From: JBFMGD01 sp040751775
Lineage (GTDB): Bacteria; Bacillota; Dethiobacteria; DTU022
Length of the DNA: 56,059 bases
Assembly: GCA_040751775.1 (NCBI GenBank)
Contig: JBFMGD010000014.1
Coordinates: 1 to 56,059, forward strand
Reading direction: 5' to 3'
Position 1 is the stretch's first letter; every line of letters begins with the position of its first letter. The notes under the pieces were generated by a model. That model was given only the letters and a program-made list of their open reading frames with translations. It was not told the DNA's origin and did not search any database. Below, piece after piece: positions 7,911 to 16,410 of this stretch. A program made the position numbers and the translations under genes.

Positions 7911-8912
7911 ATGCTGCAGGGTCATCAATCCTGGATTTTCCCGTCCCGGCCGGTAATCCTGGCTTCCGCTACCGTGGGAGGGCCTTTTGAAGCCAAAGGT
8001 AACCTGGCCGGCGACTTCGACAGCCTGCATGATGATATCTGGATCGGCCAGGACAGCTTTGAAAAAGCGGAAAAGGCGCTCCTGGAAGAAGCCTGCGCCA
8101 AAGCTATCGAAAAAGCGGGGAAAAAGAAGGAAGATGTCCAGTTCTTTATCAGCGGTGACCTGGTGAACCAGATTATCTCCAGCAGCTTTACTGCGCGCAG
8201 CCTGGGCATTCCCTTCCTCGGTGTATTCGGTGCCTGCTCAAGCTCCATGGAAGGGCTTGCCCTGGCCTCATTGATCGTGGACAGCCAATCAGCCGGTTTG
8301 GCCCTGGCTGCGACCAGCAGCCACAACAGCGCCATCGAGAAGCAGTTCCGCTACCCGACTGAATACGGAGCGCAAAAACCGCCGACAGCCCAATGGACAG
8401 TCACCGGGGCCGGGGCGGCGCTGCTGGGGCGCGAGGGTGTCGGCCCCAAGGTGGCCGCCGCAACTATCGGGCGGGTAATCGATATGGGACTTTCCGATCC
8501 CTACAACATGGGCGCGGCCATGGCTCCGGCGGCGGTGGACACCATCCAGGCTCACTTGCGGGACCTGGCGGTCGATCCTTCCCATTACGATCTGATCATC
8601 ACCGGGGACCTGGGCAAGGTAGGCTACCAGCTAGCGGCCGAGCTTTTTCAGAAGCAAGGTGTAAACCTGCCCCCGGATAAGTTCCTCGACGGCGGCATGC
8701 TAATCTACAAGGAAAATCAGCCGGTTTTAGCAGGCGGCAGCGGCTGCGCCTGCTCCGCCGTGGTGACGTACGGTTACCTCCTCAACCGGATGCGCAAGGG
8801 CGAGCTAAACCGGATCCTGGTTGTCGCCACGGGAGCCTTGCTCTCCCCGCTCTCTTACCAGCAAAAAGAGAGTATTCCCTGTATTGCGCATGCGGTGGTT
8901 ATAGAAAATTAA
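7911..8912 (+). CDS. spoVAD: stage V sporulation protein AD
   Basis: A 333-residue soluble protein of the thiolase-like fold, which binds dipicolinic acid on the SpoVA complex. Recognisable features are SRPVILASATVGGPFEAKGN at the N-terminus, FGACSSSMEGLALASL and GGSGCACSAVVTYGYLL near the C-terminus. ATG 7911 lies 1 nt after the spoVAC stop with a GGTGGG ribosome site inside that gene. The length matches the family. Confidence 0.95.
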   Translation: MLQGHQSWIFPSRPVILASATVGGPFEAKGNLAGDFDSLHDDIWIGQDSFEKAEKALLEEACAKAIEKAGKKKEDVQFFISGDLVNQIISSSFTARSLGIPFLGVFGACSSSMEGLALASLIVDSQSAGLALAATSSHNSAIEKQFRYPTEYGAQKPPTAQWTVTGAGAALLGREGVGPKVAAATIGRVIDMGLSDPYNMGAAMAPAAVDTIQAHLRDLAVDPSHYDLIITGDLGKVGYQLAAELFQKQGVNLPPDKFLDGGMLIYKENQPVLAGGSGCACSAVVTYGYLLNRMRKGELNRILVVATGALLSPLSYQQKESIPCIAHAVVIEN

Positions 8913-8926
8913 AGGGAGCGATTGAC

Positions 8927-9277
8927 TTGCAGTTTCTTTATGCCTTCCTGGTGGGCGGCGCCATCTGTGTAATCGGACAGTTGTTGATGGATCTGTTCAA
9001 ATTAACCCCGGCCCATATGACGGTCACCCTGGTAGTCGCCGGGGCGATCGCAGGCGGCCTGGGCTTCTACGAACCGCTGATTCAATTTGCCGGGGCAGGC
9101 GCTTCTGTCCCGATCAGCAGCTTCGGCAATGCCCTGGTAAAAGGAGCCCTCTCGGAAGCGGAACGCACGGGCCTGGTCGGGGTATTGACCGGTATATTTG
9201 AAGTAACCAGCGCCGGCATCTCCGCGGCCATCATCTTCGCTTTTCTTGCTTCGCTGATATTCAAGTCCAAGGGGTAG
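8927..9277 (+). CDS. spoVAE: stage V sporulation protein AE (AEb type)
   Basis: A 116-residue membrane protein from TTG 8927, 8 nt after GGGAG. It begins with FLVGGAICVIGQLLMDLFKL and continues through GASVPISSFGNALVKGA, mirroring spoVAC, which is a known distant homologue. It completes the minimal spoVAC-AD-AE core that is conserved in spore formers. The operon is followed by a strong hairpin; spoVAA, spoVAB and spoVAF are not here. Confidence 0.93.
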   Translation: MQFLYAFLVGGAICVIGQLLMDLFKLTPAHMTVTLVVAGAIAGGLGFYEPLIQFAGAGASVPISSFGNALVKGALSEAERTGLVGVLTGIFEVTSAGISAAIIFAFLASLIFKSKG

Positions 9278-9349
9278 CAGGTCTCCCTCTCCCCGGCCTA
9301 ATCTTTACCCGCACTTTATATCGGGGCTATCGAGGTAATTGCTAGCAGC

Positions 9350-9393
9350 AGGTCTTGCTGCTGCCGTCGGCTGCGACGGCAACAGCAAGACCT
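9350..9393 (+). terminator. long hairpin after the spoVA operon
   Basis: AGGTCTTGCTG (9350-9360) pairs with CAGCAAGACCT (9383-9393) and TGCCGTCG pairs with CGACGGCA inside, around a 4-nt loop: 19 base pairs with one bulge on each side. It is followed by TTTG. It lies 72 nt after the spoVAE stop. Confidence 0.7.
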
Positions 9394-9582
9394 TTGTCGC
9401 ATACCCCTGATATCAAGTCTGTGCCAAGATCATTCTCCAGGGGGAACGAAAGATTCTTCCGCATTACCCGATCATTTTACTCATATCATAAAATCAGGAG
9501 TAACCTGAATACCATGCCGCAGCAACAGGGCATTATATTTTGGGGCTGACTTCTCGCACAGTAAAAATGCAGGGGGGCTCTT
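9394..9582. other. intergenic stretch, nothing recognised
   Basis: Between the spoVA terminator and the DUF2937 gene I see no coding frame with a ribosome site, no RNA fold and no clear promoter. Confidence 0.4.
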
Positions 9583-10125
9583 ATGAAAAAGATTGCGGCT
9601 ATCCCGCTCCGGTTTTTAAGCAGCTTCCTGGATCGCGTGTTTGCGCTCCTCGGCGCGGGCCTGCCGGCTCAGTTTCCCCAGTTTTTCGGCCAATACCTGC
9701 AGCGTCTGGGCGGCCACCTGGACGAACTGCGCTTGCAGGTGGCCCAATACGAGGCGGCGGCAGCTGCCCTCGGTATACCATTAAACGAGTATATTGAAGA
9801 ACACCTGCACTCAGGGTTGGAGATATTCGCCTCCACCGGGCAGATGATCGCACAGCTGGTTGAACGCCTGGCACAGATGGAAGCGGCGTTCTCGGCACTG
9901 ATCGGCGCTTCCCCCATATCGCGCTGGTGGGTTTTTATTAGCAGGGCGGATTGGTCGATCGCCTTACAAACCTGGCGCAACTTCACCCCCGGTGTGCCGA
10001 CTACCGTTGAAGGCTTGATTTACGCCGCCGGCGGCCTGCTTATGGGCTGGGGCCTTTATACCCTGCTCAGGGCGCTGGCCGAGCCCCTTTTTAAATGCCG
10101 ATTAAGACACGGTGATCGCTCGTAG
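9583..10125 (+). CDS. DUF2937-like membrane protein
   Basis: A 180-residue protein from ATG 9583 behind GGGGGG. The N-terminus FLSSFLDRVFALLGAGLPAQ followed by FGQYLQRLGGHLDELRLQV is characteristic of the DUF2937 family: a membrane-associated start, a coiled middle and a C-terminal transmembrane helix (about 143-165). Function is unknown. It converges on nrdJ, whose stop lies 11 nt away on the opposite strand. Confidence 0.65.
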   Translation: MKKIAAIPLRFLSSFLDRVFALLGAGLPAQFPQFFGQYLQRLGGHLDELRLQVAQYEAAAAALGIPLNEYIEEHLHSGLEIFASTGQMIAQLVERLAQMEAAFSALIGASPISRWWVFISRADWSIALQTWRNFTPGVPTTVEGLIYAAGGLLMGWGLYTLLRALAEPLFKCRLRHGDRS

Positions 10126-10135
10126 AGGCACGGCA

Positions 10136-13100
10136 CTAGCACTCGCTGAAACCGCAGGCCTCACATTTGGAACAGCCTTCCGCCCTGATTAAGGCGCCCG
10201 TGCCGCAATCCGGGCAGATCTCGAGGTGGGAGTTGCGCTTCGGATCACTATCCTGCAGCTCGGACTGGACGAGTTCCTGTAGGGCGCGCCCGATGGCATC
10301 GGGAACGCTCATGATCCGGTTCGGGCCGAACCCCACGGAACGGGCCCCGCCGATCCCTTCCAACTGGGTCACAATTTCATCAACACTGACCCCGCAGCGC
10401 AAAGCCAGTGAAATCAACCGGGCGATCGCCTCGGTGAAAGCGATCACATCGCTGCCGGCTTTGCCGATTTGCGCAAACAGCTCGAACGGCCTGCCGTCAA
10501 CCATATTCACCGTGATAAAGAGGTTGCCGAGCGGCGTGCGGATGCTGGTCGTATGGCCGCGCAGTGTCTTCGGCCGCTTGGTCGGCTTCAGGTTGTCTTT
10601 TTCACTAGCGGTGCCCGTGTTTAAAACCTGCTTTTCCCGCGAAGCGTCGCGGTATATTGTAATGCCCTTGCAACCGAGCTTCCAGGCGGTGAGATAAGCA
10701 AATTTAACCTCTTCCGGGGTAGCTTCTTTTTTCAGGTTAATCGTCTTGCTGACCGCGTTGTCCGTATATTTCTGGAATGCCGCTTGGTGCCTGACATGCC
10801 AGGTTACATCTATCTCCATGGCGGTTTTAAACAGTTCCCTGATTTTTCCGGGTACAGGAGCGTCCGCCGGGATACAACCGGTTTGCGCGAGACCCTGGAT
10901 CAGTTCTTCACTGAAAAACCCTTCGCTCCGGGCTGTCTCCAAAAACAGCTGGTTCACTTCCGCCAGGTCCACTCCGCCGAGAATATTTTTGCGCACGTAA
11001 GCGATGCTGAAATAGGGCTCGATGCCGCTGCTCGCCCCGCCCAGTATAGAGATGGTGCCGGTAGGCGCTATGGTTGTCCGCGTCGCGTTTCGAACCCGGT
11101 CTTCCGGCCGGCCCGTATCGTAGATACTGCCGACAAAATTCGGAAAGACACCCCGCTCTTCCGCCAGCGCCACCGACTCCTGCTTCGCTTCTTCACTAAT
11201 AAATTGCATGACACGTTCAGCGGTTTCCAGGGCTGCTTCGCTGTCATAGGGGATGCCCAACCTGACAAGCATGTCGTGCCAGCCCATTACGCCCAAACCG
11301 CTTTTCCGGTTGCCGTTTTTATGCATCTGTTCAATCTCATCAATGACATAATTACTGGCATCAATCACATTATCCAGAAACCGGACCGCCAGTTTTACAA
11401 CCTGCCGCAAACGGTCCCAGTCAACCTGTTTATCTTTAACAAACTTGCCCAGATTGATCGATCCCAGGCAGCATGCCTCGTAGGGGAGCAGCGGTTGTTC
11501 ACCGCAGTTGTGAACCATGACGCCGTTGGCATCGAATGCGTTGGCACCGGGAACCTGAACGTCGTAGACCTCTTCAGTCCCGCCGGGTGTCACCGTGTCA
11601 ACAGTGACCGTGAAGCGCTCACGATTCGGATTCCGGCGGTATGAGCCCAGGGCCGCGGTAAGGCGGCTCTGCTTCGCGGTATCGCGAAACCCGATCAACT
11701 CGGCGAAGACTTTGACATTATCGTTGGAGATAATCAACTCATGTTGGGGCTTGGTTTCATAGAGGGCGGTCCCCCTTTTGCCATCAGGCAGCGGCGTAAC
11801 CCTCTTCCCGCGCCGGTTGGCATAGATGGAGCCGGCGATGCCGAAACGGGAGAGCATCCGCTGCACAGCCTGGAGCCGTTCCATGTCGCTTTGAGCCAGC
11901 CGGATGGAGATGCCCTTTTCCAGGGAGCCCTGCACAGAACCGTCGGCATCGAAGAAACCTCTCAGGAAGCCCTTGACAAATTCCGAAGAAGTCCGGGTTT
12001 CAAGATAAGGCGTTATGGCCTTGTTTCCCGGCCTCATGCCTAAGGAGAAGGCAACTTTTCTGAGGGTTGCCAGGCTTAACCTGTACTCATTCCTTCCACT
12101 GACCATCCACCAGCCTTTAAAATCGCTCCTGTGGTGTAGAGATTCGGCAGCCTCGAGACCTGCAGCCATAACCCTCGCCGCACCTTGATGCGCCCAAACA
12201 GAGAGAAGAGCCTTGTCGGATTTCAGCGTTCCATCGCCCGTTAACAGGCCGACGAGATAACCCTCTTCCTCTCCGTAAAGGCCGCCCCACCCGGAAAACT
12301 CCCGGTGGTCGTGCAGTAAAATCTCGTCCCCGGGTTTGAGAAGCGCGGCGTTGGTCCACTCCTTTTCAAGCGTGTACCTTGTTTTTTTCTTTACCCTGAG
12401 AACCGGATGGTCGCCGGTGGCACGGAAACTGTAGCCTTCTTTTGTCTTGATCGAAAGAAGGGGTTTAATGCCCGTGGGGAAAAACCCCTCCGCGGTGGTT
12501 CGGAAAGGCTGACCGTTGACGATGAGGGTGGTGCTCCTTCCAACGAGCTCCTTGACCGTTCTGGGCCCTTCAGCGGTCAATACGAAGGTGTCGCCAGGCA
12601 CGCAAGGATTGGTCGTTTCGTAGATGCCGACCGCCGGAGTGGGATTGAACTGATTCATGCGATCGATAAAGATAATCCCGGGGTCTCCTTTACCCCAGGC
12701 TTTATCAATAATCAGGTCGAACACTTCCACCGCGTTAAGCTGGATCAACTGGTCGGTTTTGGGATCAATGTAAGGCTCTTTCGTGCGCGGATTAACCAGG
12801 TTGTAATACGGATCCGGGTCTTCACCGGTAGCCTTTCGCATAAATTCGTCGGAAACGGTCACCGAAAGATTAAAATTATTGACCTCGCCTTCACTTTCCT
12901 TGCAGCAGATAAAATCCAAAATATTGGGATGGTTATAGATTAAAGAGCCCATATTGGCGCCACGCCTGGTACCGCCCTGTTTTACCGCTTCCGTAGCGGC
13001 ATCAAATATTTTTAAAAAAGAAATCGGACCGCTGGCCACTCCGTTGGTTGAACAGACAATATCGCTATTCGGACGCAAACGATCAAAGGCAAACCCGGTA

Positions 13101-13450
13101 CCGCCGCCGGTTTTTTGAACCAGAGCCATATTTTTCAGCGAAGTAAAAATGCCGTCCATACTGTCTTCCACAGGCAATACAAAGCAAGCGCTTAGCTGCT
13201 GCAGTTCCCGGCCGGCATTCATCAGGGTCGGAGAATTAGGCAGAAACAACGAATCAGCCATAATCTGAAAGAACTCTTCCTCAATCCGGCTGATTTCCGA
13301 ATCCGTCTTCCGGTAGTTCTTCTCGACCGCGGCAATGTTTTGCGCCACCCGCCTTAACAACTCTGCGGGCGTTTCCAAAACATTACCCTTTTCGTCTTTC
13401 CGTAAGTACCTTTTTTCATAAGTAATCCGGGCGTTTTCACTGATTTCCAT
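10136..13450 (-). CDS. nrdJ: adenosylcobalamin-dependent ribonucleotide reductase with intein
   Basis: An 1104-codon class II ribonucleotide reductase precursor. The exteins (residues 1-282 and 649-1104, 738 residues after splicing) carry LFLPNSPTLMNAGRELQQLSACFV, the active-site NPCGE split by the intein, PTGTISILGG and the C-terminal redox zinc ribbon CPDCGTGALI...CEACGFSEC. The enzyme makes deoxyribonucleotides using AdoCbl, independent of oxygen, which suits an anaerobe. ATG 13450 follows GGAGGACTTATCA. A sigma-A-like promoter candidate lies upstream; no cobalamin riboswitch was seen in the leader. Confidence 0.95.
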   Translation of the reverse strand: MEISENARITYEKRYLRKDEKGNVLETPAELLRRVAQNIAAVEKNYRKTDSEISRIEEEFFQIMADSLFLPNSPTLMNAGRELQQLSACFVLPVEDSMDGIFTSLKNMALVQKTGGGTGFAFDRLRPNSDIVCSTNGVASGPISFLKIFDAATEAVKQGGTRRGANMGSLIYNHPNILDFICCKESEGEVNNFNLSVTVSDEFMRKATGEDPDPYYNLVNPRTKEPYIDPKTDQLIQLNAVEVFDLIIDKAWGKGDPGIIFIDRMNQFNPTPAVGIYETTNPCVPGDTFVLTAEGPRTVKELVGRSTTLIVNGQPFRTTAEGFFPTGIKPLLSIKTKEGYSFRATGDHPVLRVKKKTRYTLEKEWTNAALLKPGDEILLHDHREFSGWGGLYGEEEGYLVGLLTGDGTLKSDKALLSVWAHQGAARVMAAGLEAAESLHHRSDFKGWWMVSGRNEYRLSLATLRKVAFSLGMRPGNKAITPYLETRTSSEFVKGFLRGFFDADGSVQGSLEKGISIRLAQSDMERLQAVQRMLSRFGIAGSIYANRRGKRVTPLPDGKRGTALYETKPQHELIISNDNVKVFAELIGFRDTAKQSRLTAALGSYRRNPNRERFTVTVDTVTPGGTEEVYDVQVPGANAFDANGVMVHNCGEQPLLPYEACCLGSINLGKFVKDKQVDWDRLRQVVKLAVRFLDNVIDASNYVIDEIEQMHKNGNRKSGLGVMGWHDMLVRLGIPYDSEAALETAERVMQFISEEAKQESVALAEERGVFPNFVGSIYDTGRPEDRVRNATRTTIAPTGTISILGGASSGIEPYFSIAYVRKNILGGVDLAEVNQLFLETARSEGFFSEELIQGLAQTGCIPADAPVPGKIRELFKTAMEIDVTWHVRHQAAFQKYTDNAVSKTINLKKEATPEEVKFAYLTAWKLGCKGITIYRDASREKQVLNTGTASEKDNLKPTKRPKTLRGHTTSIRTPLGNLFITVNMVDGRPFELFAQIGKAGSDVIAFTEAIARLISLALRCGVSVDEIVTQLEGIGGARSVGFGPNRIMSVPDAIGRALQELVQSELQDSDPKRNSHLEICPDCGTGALIRAEGCSKCEACGFSEC
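11507..12604 (-). mobile_element. LAGLIDADG intein in nrdJ
   Basis: A 366-residue in-frame intein inserted immediately before the catalytic Cys of the NP|CGE motif. It starts CVPGDTFVLTAEG (Cys1, block A), has GDHPVL (block B His) and ends VYDVQVPGANAF...VMVHN (blocks F/G, His-Asn), followed by Cys+1. Two dodecapeptide motifs, LVGLLTGDG and LRGFFDADG, each with an acidic residue, mark an apparently intact homing endonuclease. All splicing residues are present, so it should splice. Insertion at this conserved active-site position is a recurrent theme in ribonucleotide reductases. Confidence 0.95.
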
Positions 13451-13515
13451 TGATAAGTCCTCCAGCGACCAGGCGGTTTATATTATGAAGCGCCGTGCTA
13501 AGACATAACAAAACA

Positions 13516-13544
13516 ATTATGACCTTTTTTTCAGATACAGGCAA
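13516..13544 (-). promoter_or_regulatory. candidate sigma-A promoter of nrdJ
   Basis: On the minus strand TTGCCT (13544-13539), a 17-bp spacer and CATAAT (13521-13516) lie about 65 bp ahead of the nrdJ start. Confidence 0.4.
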
Positions 13545-13657
13545 GTGTGGTTAGATTAACAAAATCTCTTTTATTGATAAAATTTCGCTATAACATTGCA
13601 TCATCCTGCCTGTTTCTCCAATTTGAAGCAAGTAACTTCGCAGGGTATTCAGTCCCT

Positions 13658-13687
13658 AAAAAAACCCCTTTGCAAAAGGTTTTTTTT
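13658..13687. terminator. weak bidirectional hairpin with A/T tails
   Basis: CCTTT-GCA-AAAGG (13667-13679) is preceded by seven A and followed by eight T, so it could terminate in either direction. No gene ends just before it on either strand. Confidence 0.3.
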
Positions 13688-13796
13688 CATCACCGCCCTT
13701 GCTCCTTCTGCCGATGCAAGCCTCGCCACTTCGGCGAGCGCTGTATTGATCCTTCCTTATTATGTAATTAAATGCACTATATGTTTTATTATGTCA

Positions 13797-13826
13797 TTGA
13801 CATCCATGGTAGAAAATTGCTATAAT
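13797..13826 (+). promoter_or_regulatory. near-perfect sigma-A promoter of the radical SAM operon
   Basis: TTGACA (13797-13802), an 18-bp spacer and TATAAT (13821-13826): both hexamers are exact consensus, with 44 bp to the first start codon. This predicts strong vegetative transcription of the operon. Confidence 0.75.
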
Positions 13827-13870
13827 TGCCTCAATGTAATAGAAATTTCCTTTCTCAAGAGGAGGAGCTT

Positions 13871-14371
13871 ATGCCGGAACTGGCAAGTGTTGATCGCGAT
13901 ATTATTTTTGAAACCAATGATGTCGGGGAAGCTTTTATCGGAGGTATTGATGGGAAGCGTACTTTTTTTGATGTGCTGGGTTATGTGGTGGAAAAAAATC
14001 AATGGTTTCAGAACATTCAAGCCATCGGTCAAAGCAAAGGCCTGGCCAGCGACTCGTATCATGAAGAGTTCCTGGCCCTTTACCGGGCAAAATATGATTT
14101 TCTCTCATACTTTATGACCCTTTGGCGGACGAATGTTGTGGGATTGAAACTGAGCGGTTTTCCTGAATTTTTAGAATACTTTACTTGTAACAAATTATTG
14201 CCCAAAACCGCGGACCATGTGATCACTTATCGCGGCATAATCTCGGGAGGAGAACAGGGATCGGCGCAGCAGGAACTAAATCCGGCAATCCTCGACAACC
14301 TCCTTGCGGAGGTCACGGTTGAAATTGAGTTTTTACTGCAAAAGGGGTTTCTAATACCTGTACGCCTTTAA
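13871..14371 (+). CDS. unrecognised 166-aa protein, first gene of RiPP-like operon
   Basis: ATG 13871 follows AGAGGAGGAGCTT, a very strong ribosome site. I do not recognise the family. The protein is soluble, mildly acidic and mostly helical in character; residues about 70-110 are rich in Phe/Tyr/Leu (YRAKYDFLSYFMTLWRTN), and the C-terminus ends in a helix and FLLQKGFLIPVRL. There is no signal peptide, no metal-binding Cys cluster (a single Cys) and no nucleotide-binding motif. It lies 26 nt ahead of the candidate precursor and shares its promoter. A carrier, immunity or peptide-binding partner is possible, but this is inference from position only. Confidence 0.7.
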   Translation: MPELASVDRDIIFETNDVGEAFIGGIDGKRTFFDVLGYVVEKNQWFQNIQAIGQSKGLASDSYHEEFLALYRAKYDFLSYFMTLWRTNVVGLKLSGFPEFLEYFTCNKLLPKTADHVITYRGIISGGEQGSAQQELNPAILDNLLAEVTVEIEFLLQKGFLIPVRL

Positions 14372-14397
14372 GATAGCGACAAGAAAGGAGTGCAAGC

Positions 14398-14619
14398 ATG
14401 TCTTACCAGGCACCGACTTTGAAACTGAAGTATATGAAACCCGCTTACCTGGAACTGGCCGATCAAGGGTTCACTTCTCCAGGCCACACAACAAAAGATC
14501 TTGGGATGACAATAGTCGGCGTCACCGGCGGGATCAGGGCCGCCGTAGACAGTGGTGAGAAGGTTGGAACCATCGCCGGTCAAATCTATGTAAGCAAATG
14601 CGGGTCTGGAAATTATTAA
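14398..14619 (+). CDS. candidate RiPP precursor peptide, 73 aa
   Basis: ATG 14398 follows GAAAGGAGTGCAAGC. The peptide has a Lys-rich N-terminal part with KYMKPAYLEL, reminiscent of the Y-x-x-P leader motif that RRE domains bind in lasso-type precursors. A central TSPGHTTKDLG is followed by a Gly-rich tail with a single Cys (Cys68) and a terminal Tyr (KCGSGNY). It has no transmembrane segment or known domain. Its stop codon directly abuts the start of the B12 radical SAM gene, and two radical SAM maturases follow. Precursor status is inferred from size, composition and context; the alternative is a small accessory protein of the maturases. Confidence 0.6.
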   Translation: MSYQAPTLKLKYMKPAYLELADQGFTSPGHTTKDLGMTIVGVTGGIRAAVDSGEKVGTIAGQIYVSKCGSGNY

Positions 14620-16410
14620 GTGAGGCCGATGGTTAACCGGCTCGAGGAAACCGCCGAAGTAAATTGCCTGCTGCTGAACTTTTCTTATATGCGCGGCGGC
14701 CGCCGCACACCCGCTTTTCTACCCCAGATGGGTTTAATTTCTATGGCCACGGTCTTGGATGAGGCCGGTATCAGCACCGGGGTAATCGATACCCTCTACC
14801 CCAAGAGCAGCCAGCTCATCGACTTCATCGAAAAAACAGGTGTTAAGGTTGTGGGGTTTTACTGTAACTTCGACAACCGCTTTCGCATTGGCCACTTCAT
14901 CAGGCTTTGCCGGAGCCGGCTCAATGACGTTGTTTACCTGGTAGGCGGGCCTCAAGCTACGGCATGCCCTGAGGAGACCCTCCGGGCCACAGGCTGCGAC
15001 TTCCTCTTTATGGGGGAGGGGGAACCCCAAATCGTTCCCCTGGTGCGCTCAATCCTGGAGGGGCGTAAAGATCATTATAAATCCCCCGGGGTTTGCTATC
15101 TGAAAGACGATCGCCTGATCAAAACAGGCGATCCCGTCTTGATCAATGATCTCGACACCATCCCCTTTTTAAACCATCGCCTGGTGCTTTACAGCGAGGC
15201 ACAATCCACATGCCAAAATATTATTACCGGTCGCGGCTGCCCTTACAACTGCACGTTCTGCTTTGAGAGCCTGAGCGGCAAGAGCTACCGGGTGCGCAGT
15301 ATCCCGCATGTCATCTCGGAAATCGAAGGGTTGCTCAAACAGGGCAGTAACTACCTGGGGATTGTCGACGATACCTTTGTGGCGTTTCCCAAAAGAGTTT
15401 ATGATTTCTGCGATGCGCTTAAACCCTTAAGAAAAGAATACGACTTTTTCTGGTTTTGCGAGGGGCGCGCCGACATTTTTAGCCGGCACCCTGACCTGCT
15501 CCCCCACATGGTGCAAGCCGGCCTCGCCCGCGCCCAGATCGGGGCTGAAACCGGCAATAACCACATCCTTGAACTTTATAAAAAACAGATCACCGTCGAC
15601 CAGGTTCGGAACACGGTCCGGCAGGCAGTGGAGCATGACCTTCTATCGCTGTTCATGAACTTCATCGTCGGCGGCCCCGCCGAAACCCCGGAGACTATCC
15701 AGAAGTCCATCGATTTCGCCTGCGAATTAATTACACTGGCCCCAGGCCGGGTTGATATCTCCTGTAATTTCCTGATTCCATACCCTCAAACTGAGATCGG
15801 CCGCCACCCGGAGAAGTTCGGACTACGCATCCTTGACCCTGAAGTATTCAGCTGTTTTAACGAGGAGTATCCGGTGGTGGAAACCGAGGCCATGGACAGA
15901 GAGGCGATCTTCCAGGCTTACCGGCGCTTTGATCTTGCACTCTACCAGACCATGCTGCGGCAGCTGACCTCTATCCCGTTTCCTCTCTTAAGGCGCCACT
16001 TTGAGGCGACTCGTTATTCACTGCTTACTTCCTGGTGCGAACTCTTCCAGGACATACCCTATGTATCCAACTACTTCACCCTTTATTTGTCTCAGCCAAT
16101 GACGCGTCTTGCTGATCTGGCTAATTGCCGGGAAGCCCTGGATCTGATTCCTTTGCGGACCCAACAGGTATACAGCCTAGAAAAGGGCTGCATCAAGCTG
16201 CCGTTGGGTGACCGCACCAGCCTTCTCAACCGCTGGGGCACAGTGCTCTATGAGTTGGCGGCCGGCAAGTTAAATATCCGCGAGATTGCCCGCGAAGCCG
16301 GTAAACGATTCGGAGGCTGCACCCCTCCGGAAGACGTGTTTATTGATCATATCTTCGATTTCTACCGCTCTCTTGAACAGGCCTATCATATTATCTTCAG
16401 CCCCATTTAA
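14620..16410 (+). CDS. B12-binding radical SAM enzyme with C-terminal PqqD/RRE-like domain
   Basis: A 596-residue protein. GTG 14620 abuts the precursor stop; ATG 14629 is an alternative start. Residues about 10-150 form a cobalamin-binding Rossmann domain (LPQMGLISMATVLDEAG, VYLVGGPQATACPE, FLFMGEGE). The radical SAM domain has CPYNCTFC at about residue 207. The last 70 residues (WGTVLYELAAGKLNIREIAREAG...) resemble PqqD, the recognition domain that binds RiPP leaders. B12 radical SAM enzymes typically methylate unactivated carbons. Fusion to a PqqD-like tail points to a peptide substrate, most simply the product of 14398-14619. The cobalamin may only be structural, as the lower-ligand motif is not obvious. 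Confidence 0.85.
   Translation: MRPMVNRLEETAEVNCLLLNFSYMRGGRRTPAFLPQMGLISMATVLDEAGISTGVIDTLYPKSSQLIDFIEKTGVKVVGFYCNFDNRFRIGHFIRLCRSRLNDVVYLVGGPQATACPEETLRATGCDFLFMGEGEPQIVPLVRSILEGRKDHYKSPGVCYLKDDRLIKTGDPVLINDLDTIPFLNHRLVLYSEAQSTCQNIITGRGCPYNCTFCFESLSGKSYRVRSIPHVISEIEGLLKQGSNYLGIVDDTFVAFPKRVYDFCDALKPLRKEYDFFWFCEGRADIFSRHPDLLPHMVQAGLARAQIGAETGNNHILELYKKQITVDQVRNTVRQAVEHDLLSLFMNFIVGGPAETPETIQKSIDFACELITLAPGRVDISCNFLIPYPQTEIGRHPEKFGLRILDPEVFSCFNEEYPVVETEAMDREAIFQAYRRFDLALYQTMLRQLTSIPFPLLRRHFEATRYSLLTSWCELFQDIPYVSNYFTLYLSQPMTRLADLANCREALDLIPLRTQQVYSLEKGCIKLPLGDRTSLLNRWGTVLYELAAGKLNIREIAREAGKRFGGCTPPEDVFIDHIFDFYRSLEQAYHIIFSPI

Larger units (their letters stand above)
13451..13870. other. divergent intergenic region, nrdJ / RiPP-like operon
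   Basis: About 420 bp between the two divergent units. It holds the two promoter candidates listed separately, a weak bidirectional A/T hairpin near 13658-13687, and a short CTCGCC/GGCGAG hairpin at 13722-13738. No convincing gene is seen in it. Confidence 0.5.

Noticed and set aside
13451..13870. Cobalamin riboswitch in the nrdJ leader
   Set aside because: No B12-box-like sequence or suitable leader length was seen between the promoter candidate and the start.
16286..16372. N-terminal extension of the SPASM enzyme into the preceding gene
   Set aside because: The extension is antisense-free but out of frame with a conserved PqqD-like coding region, has no family resemblance and no ribosome site.
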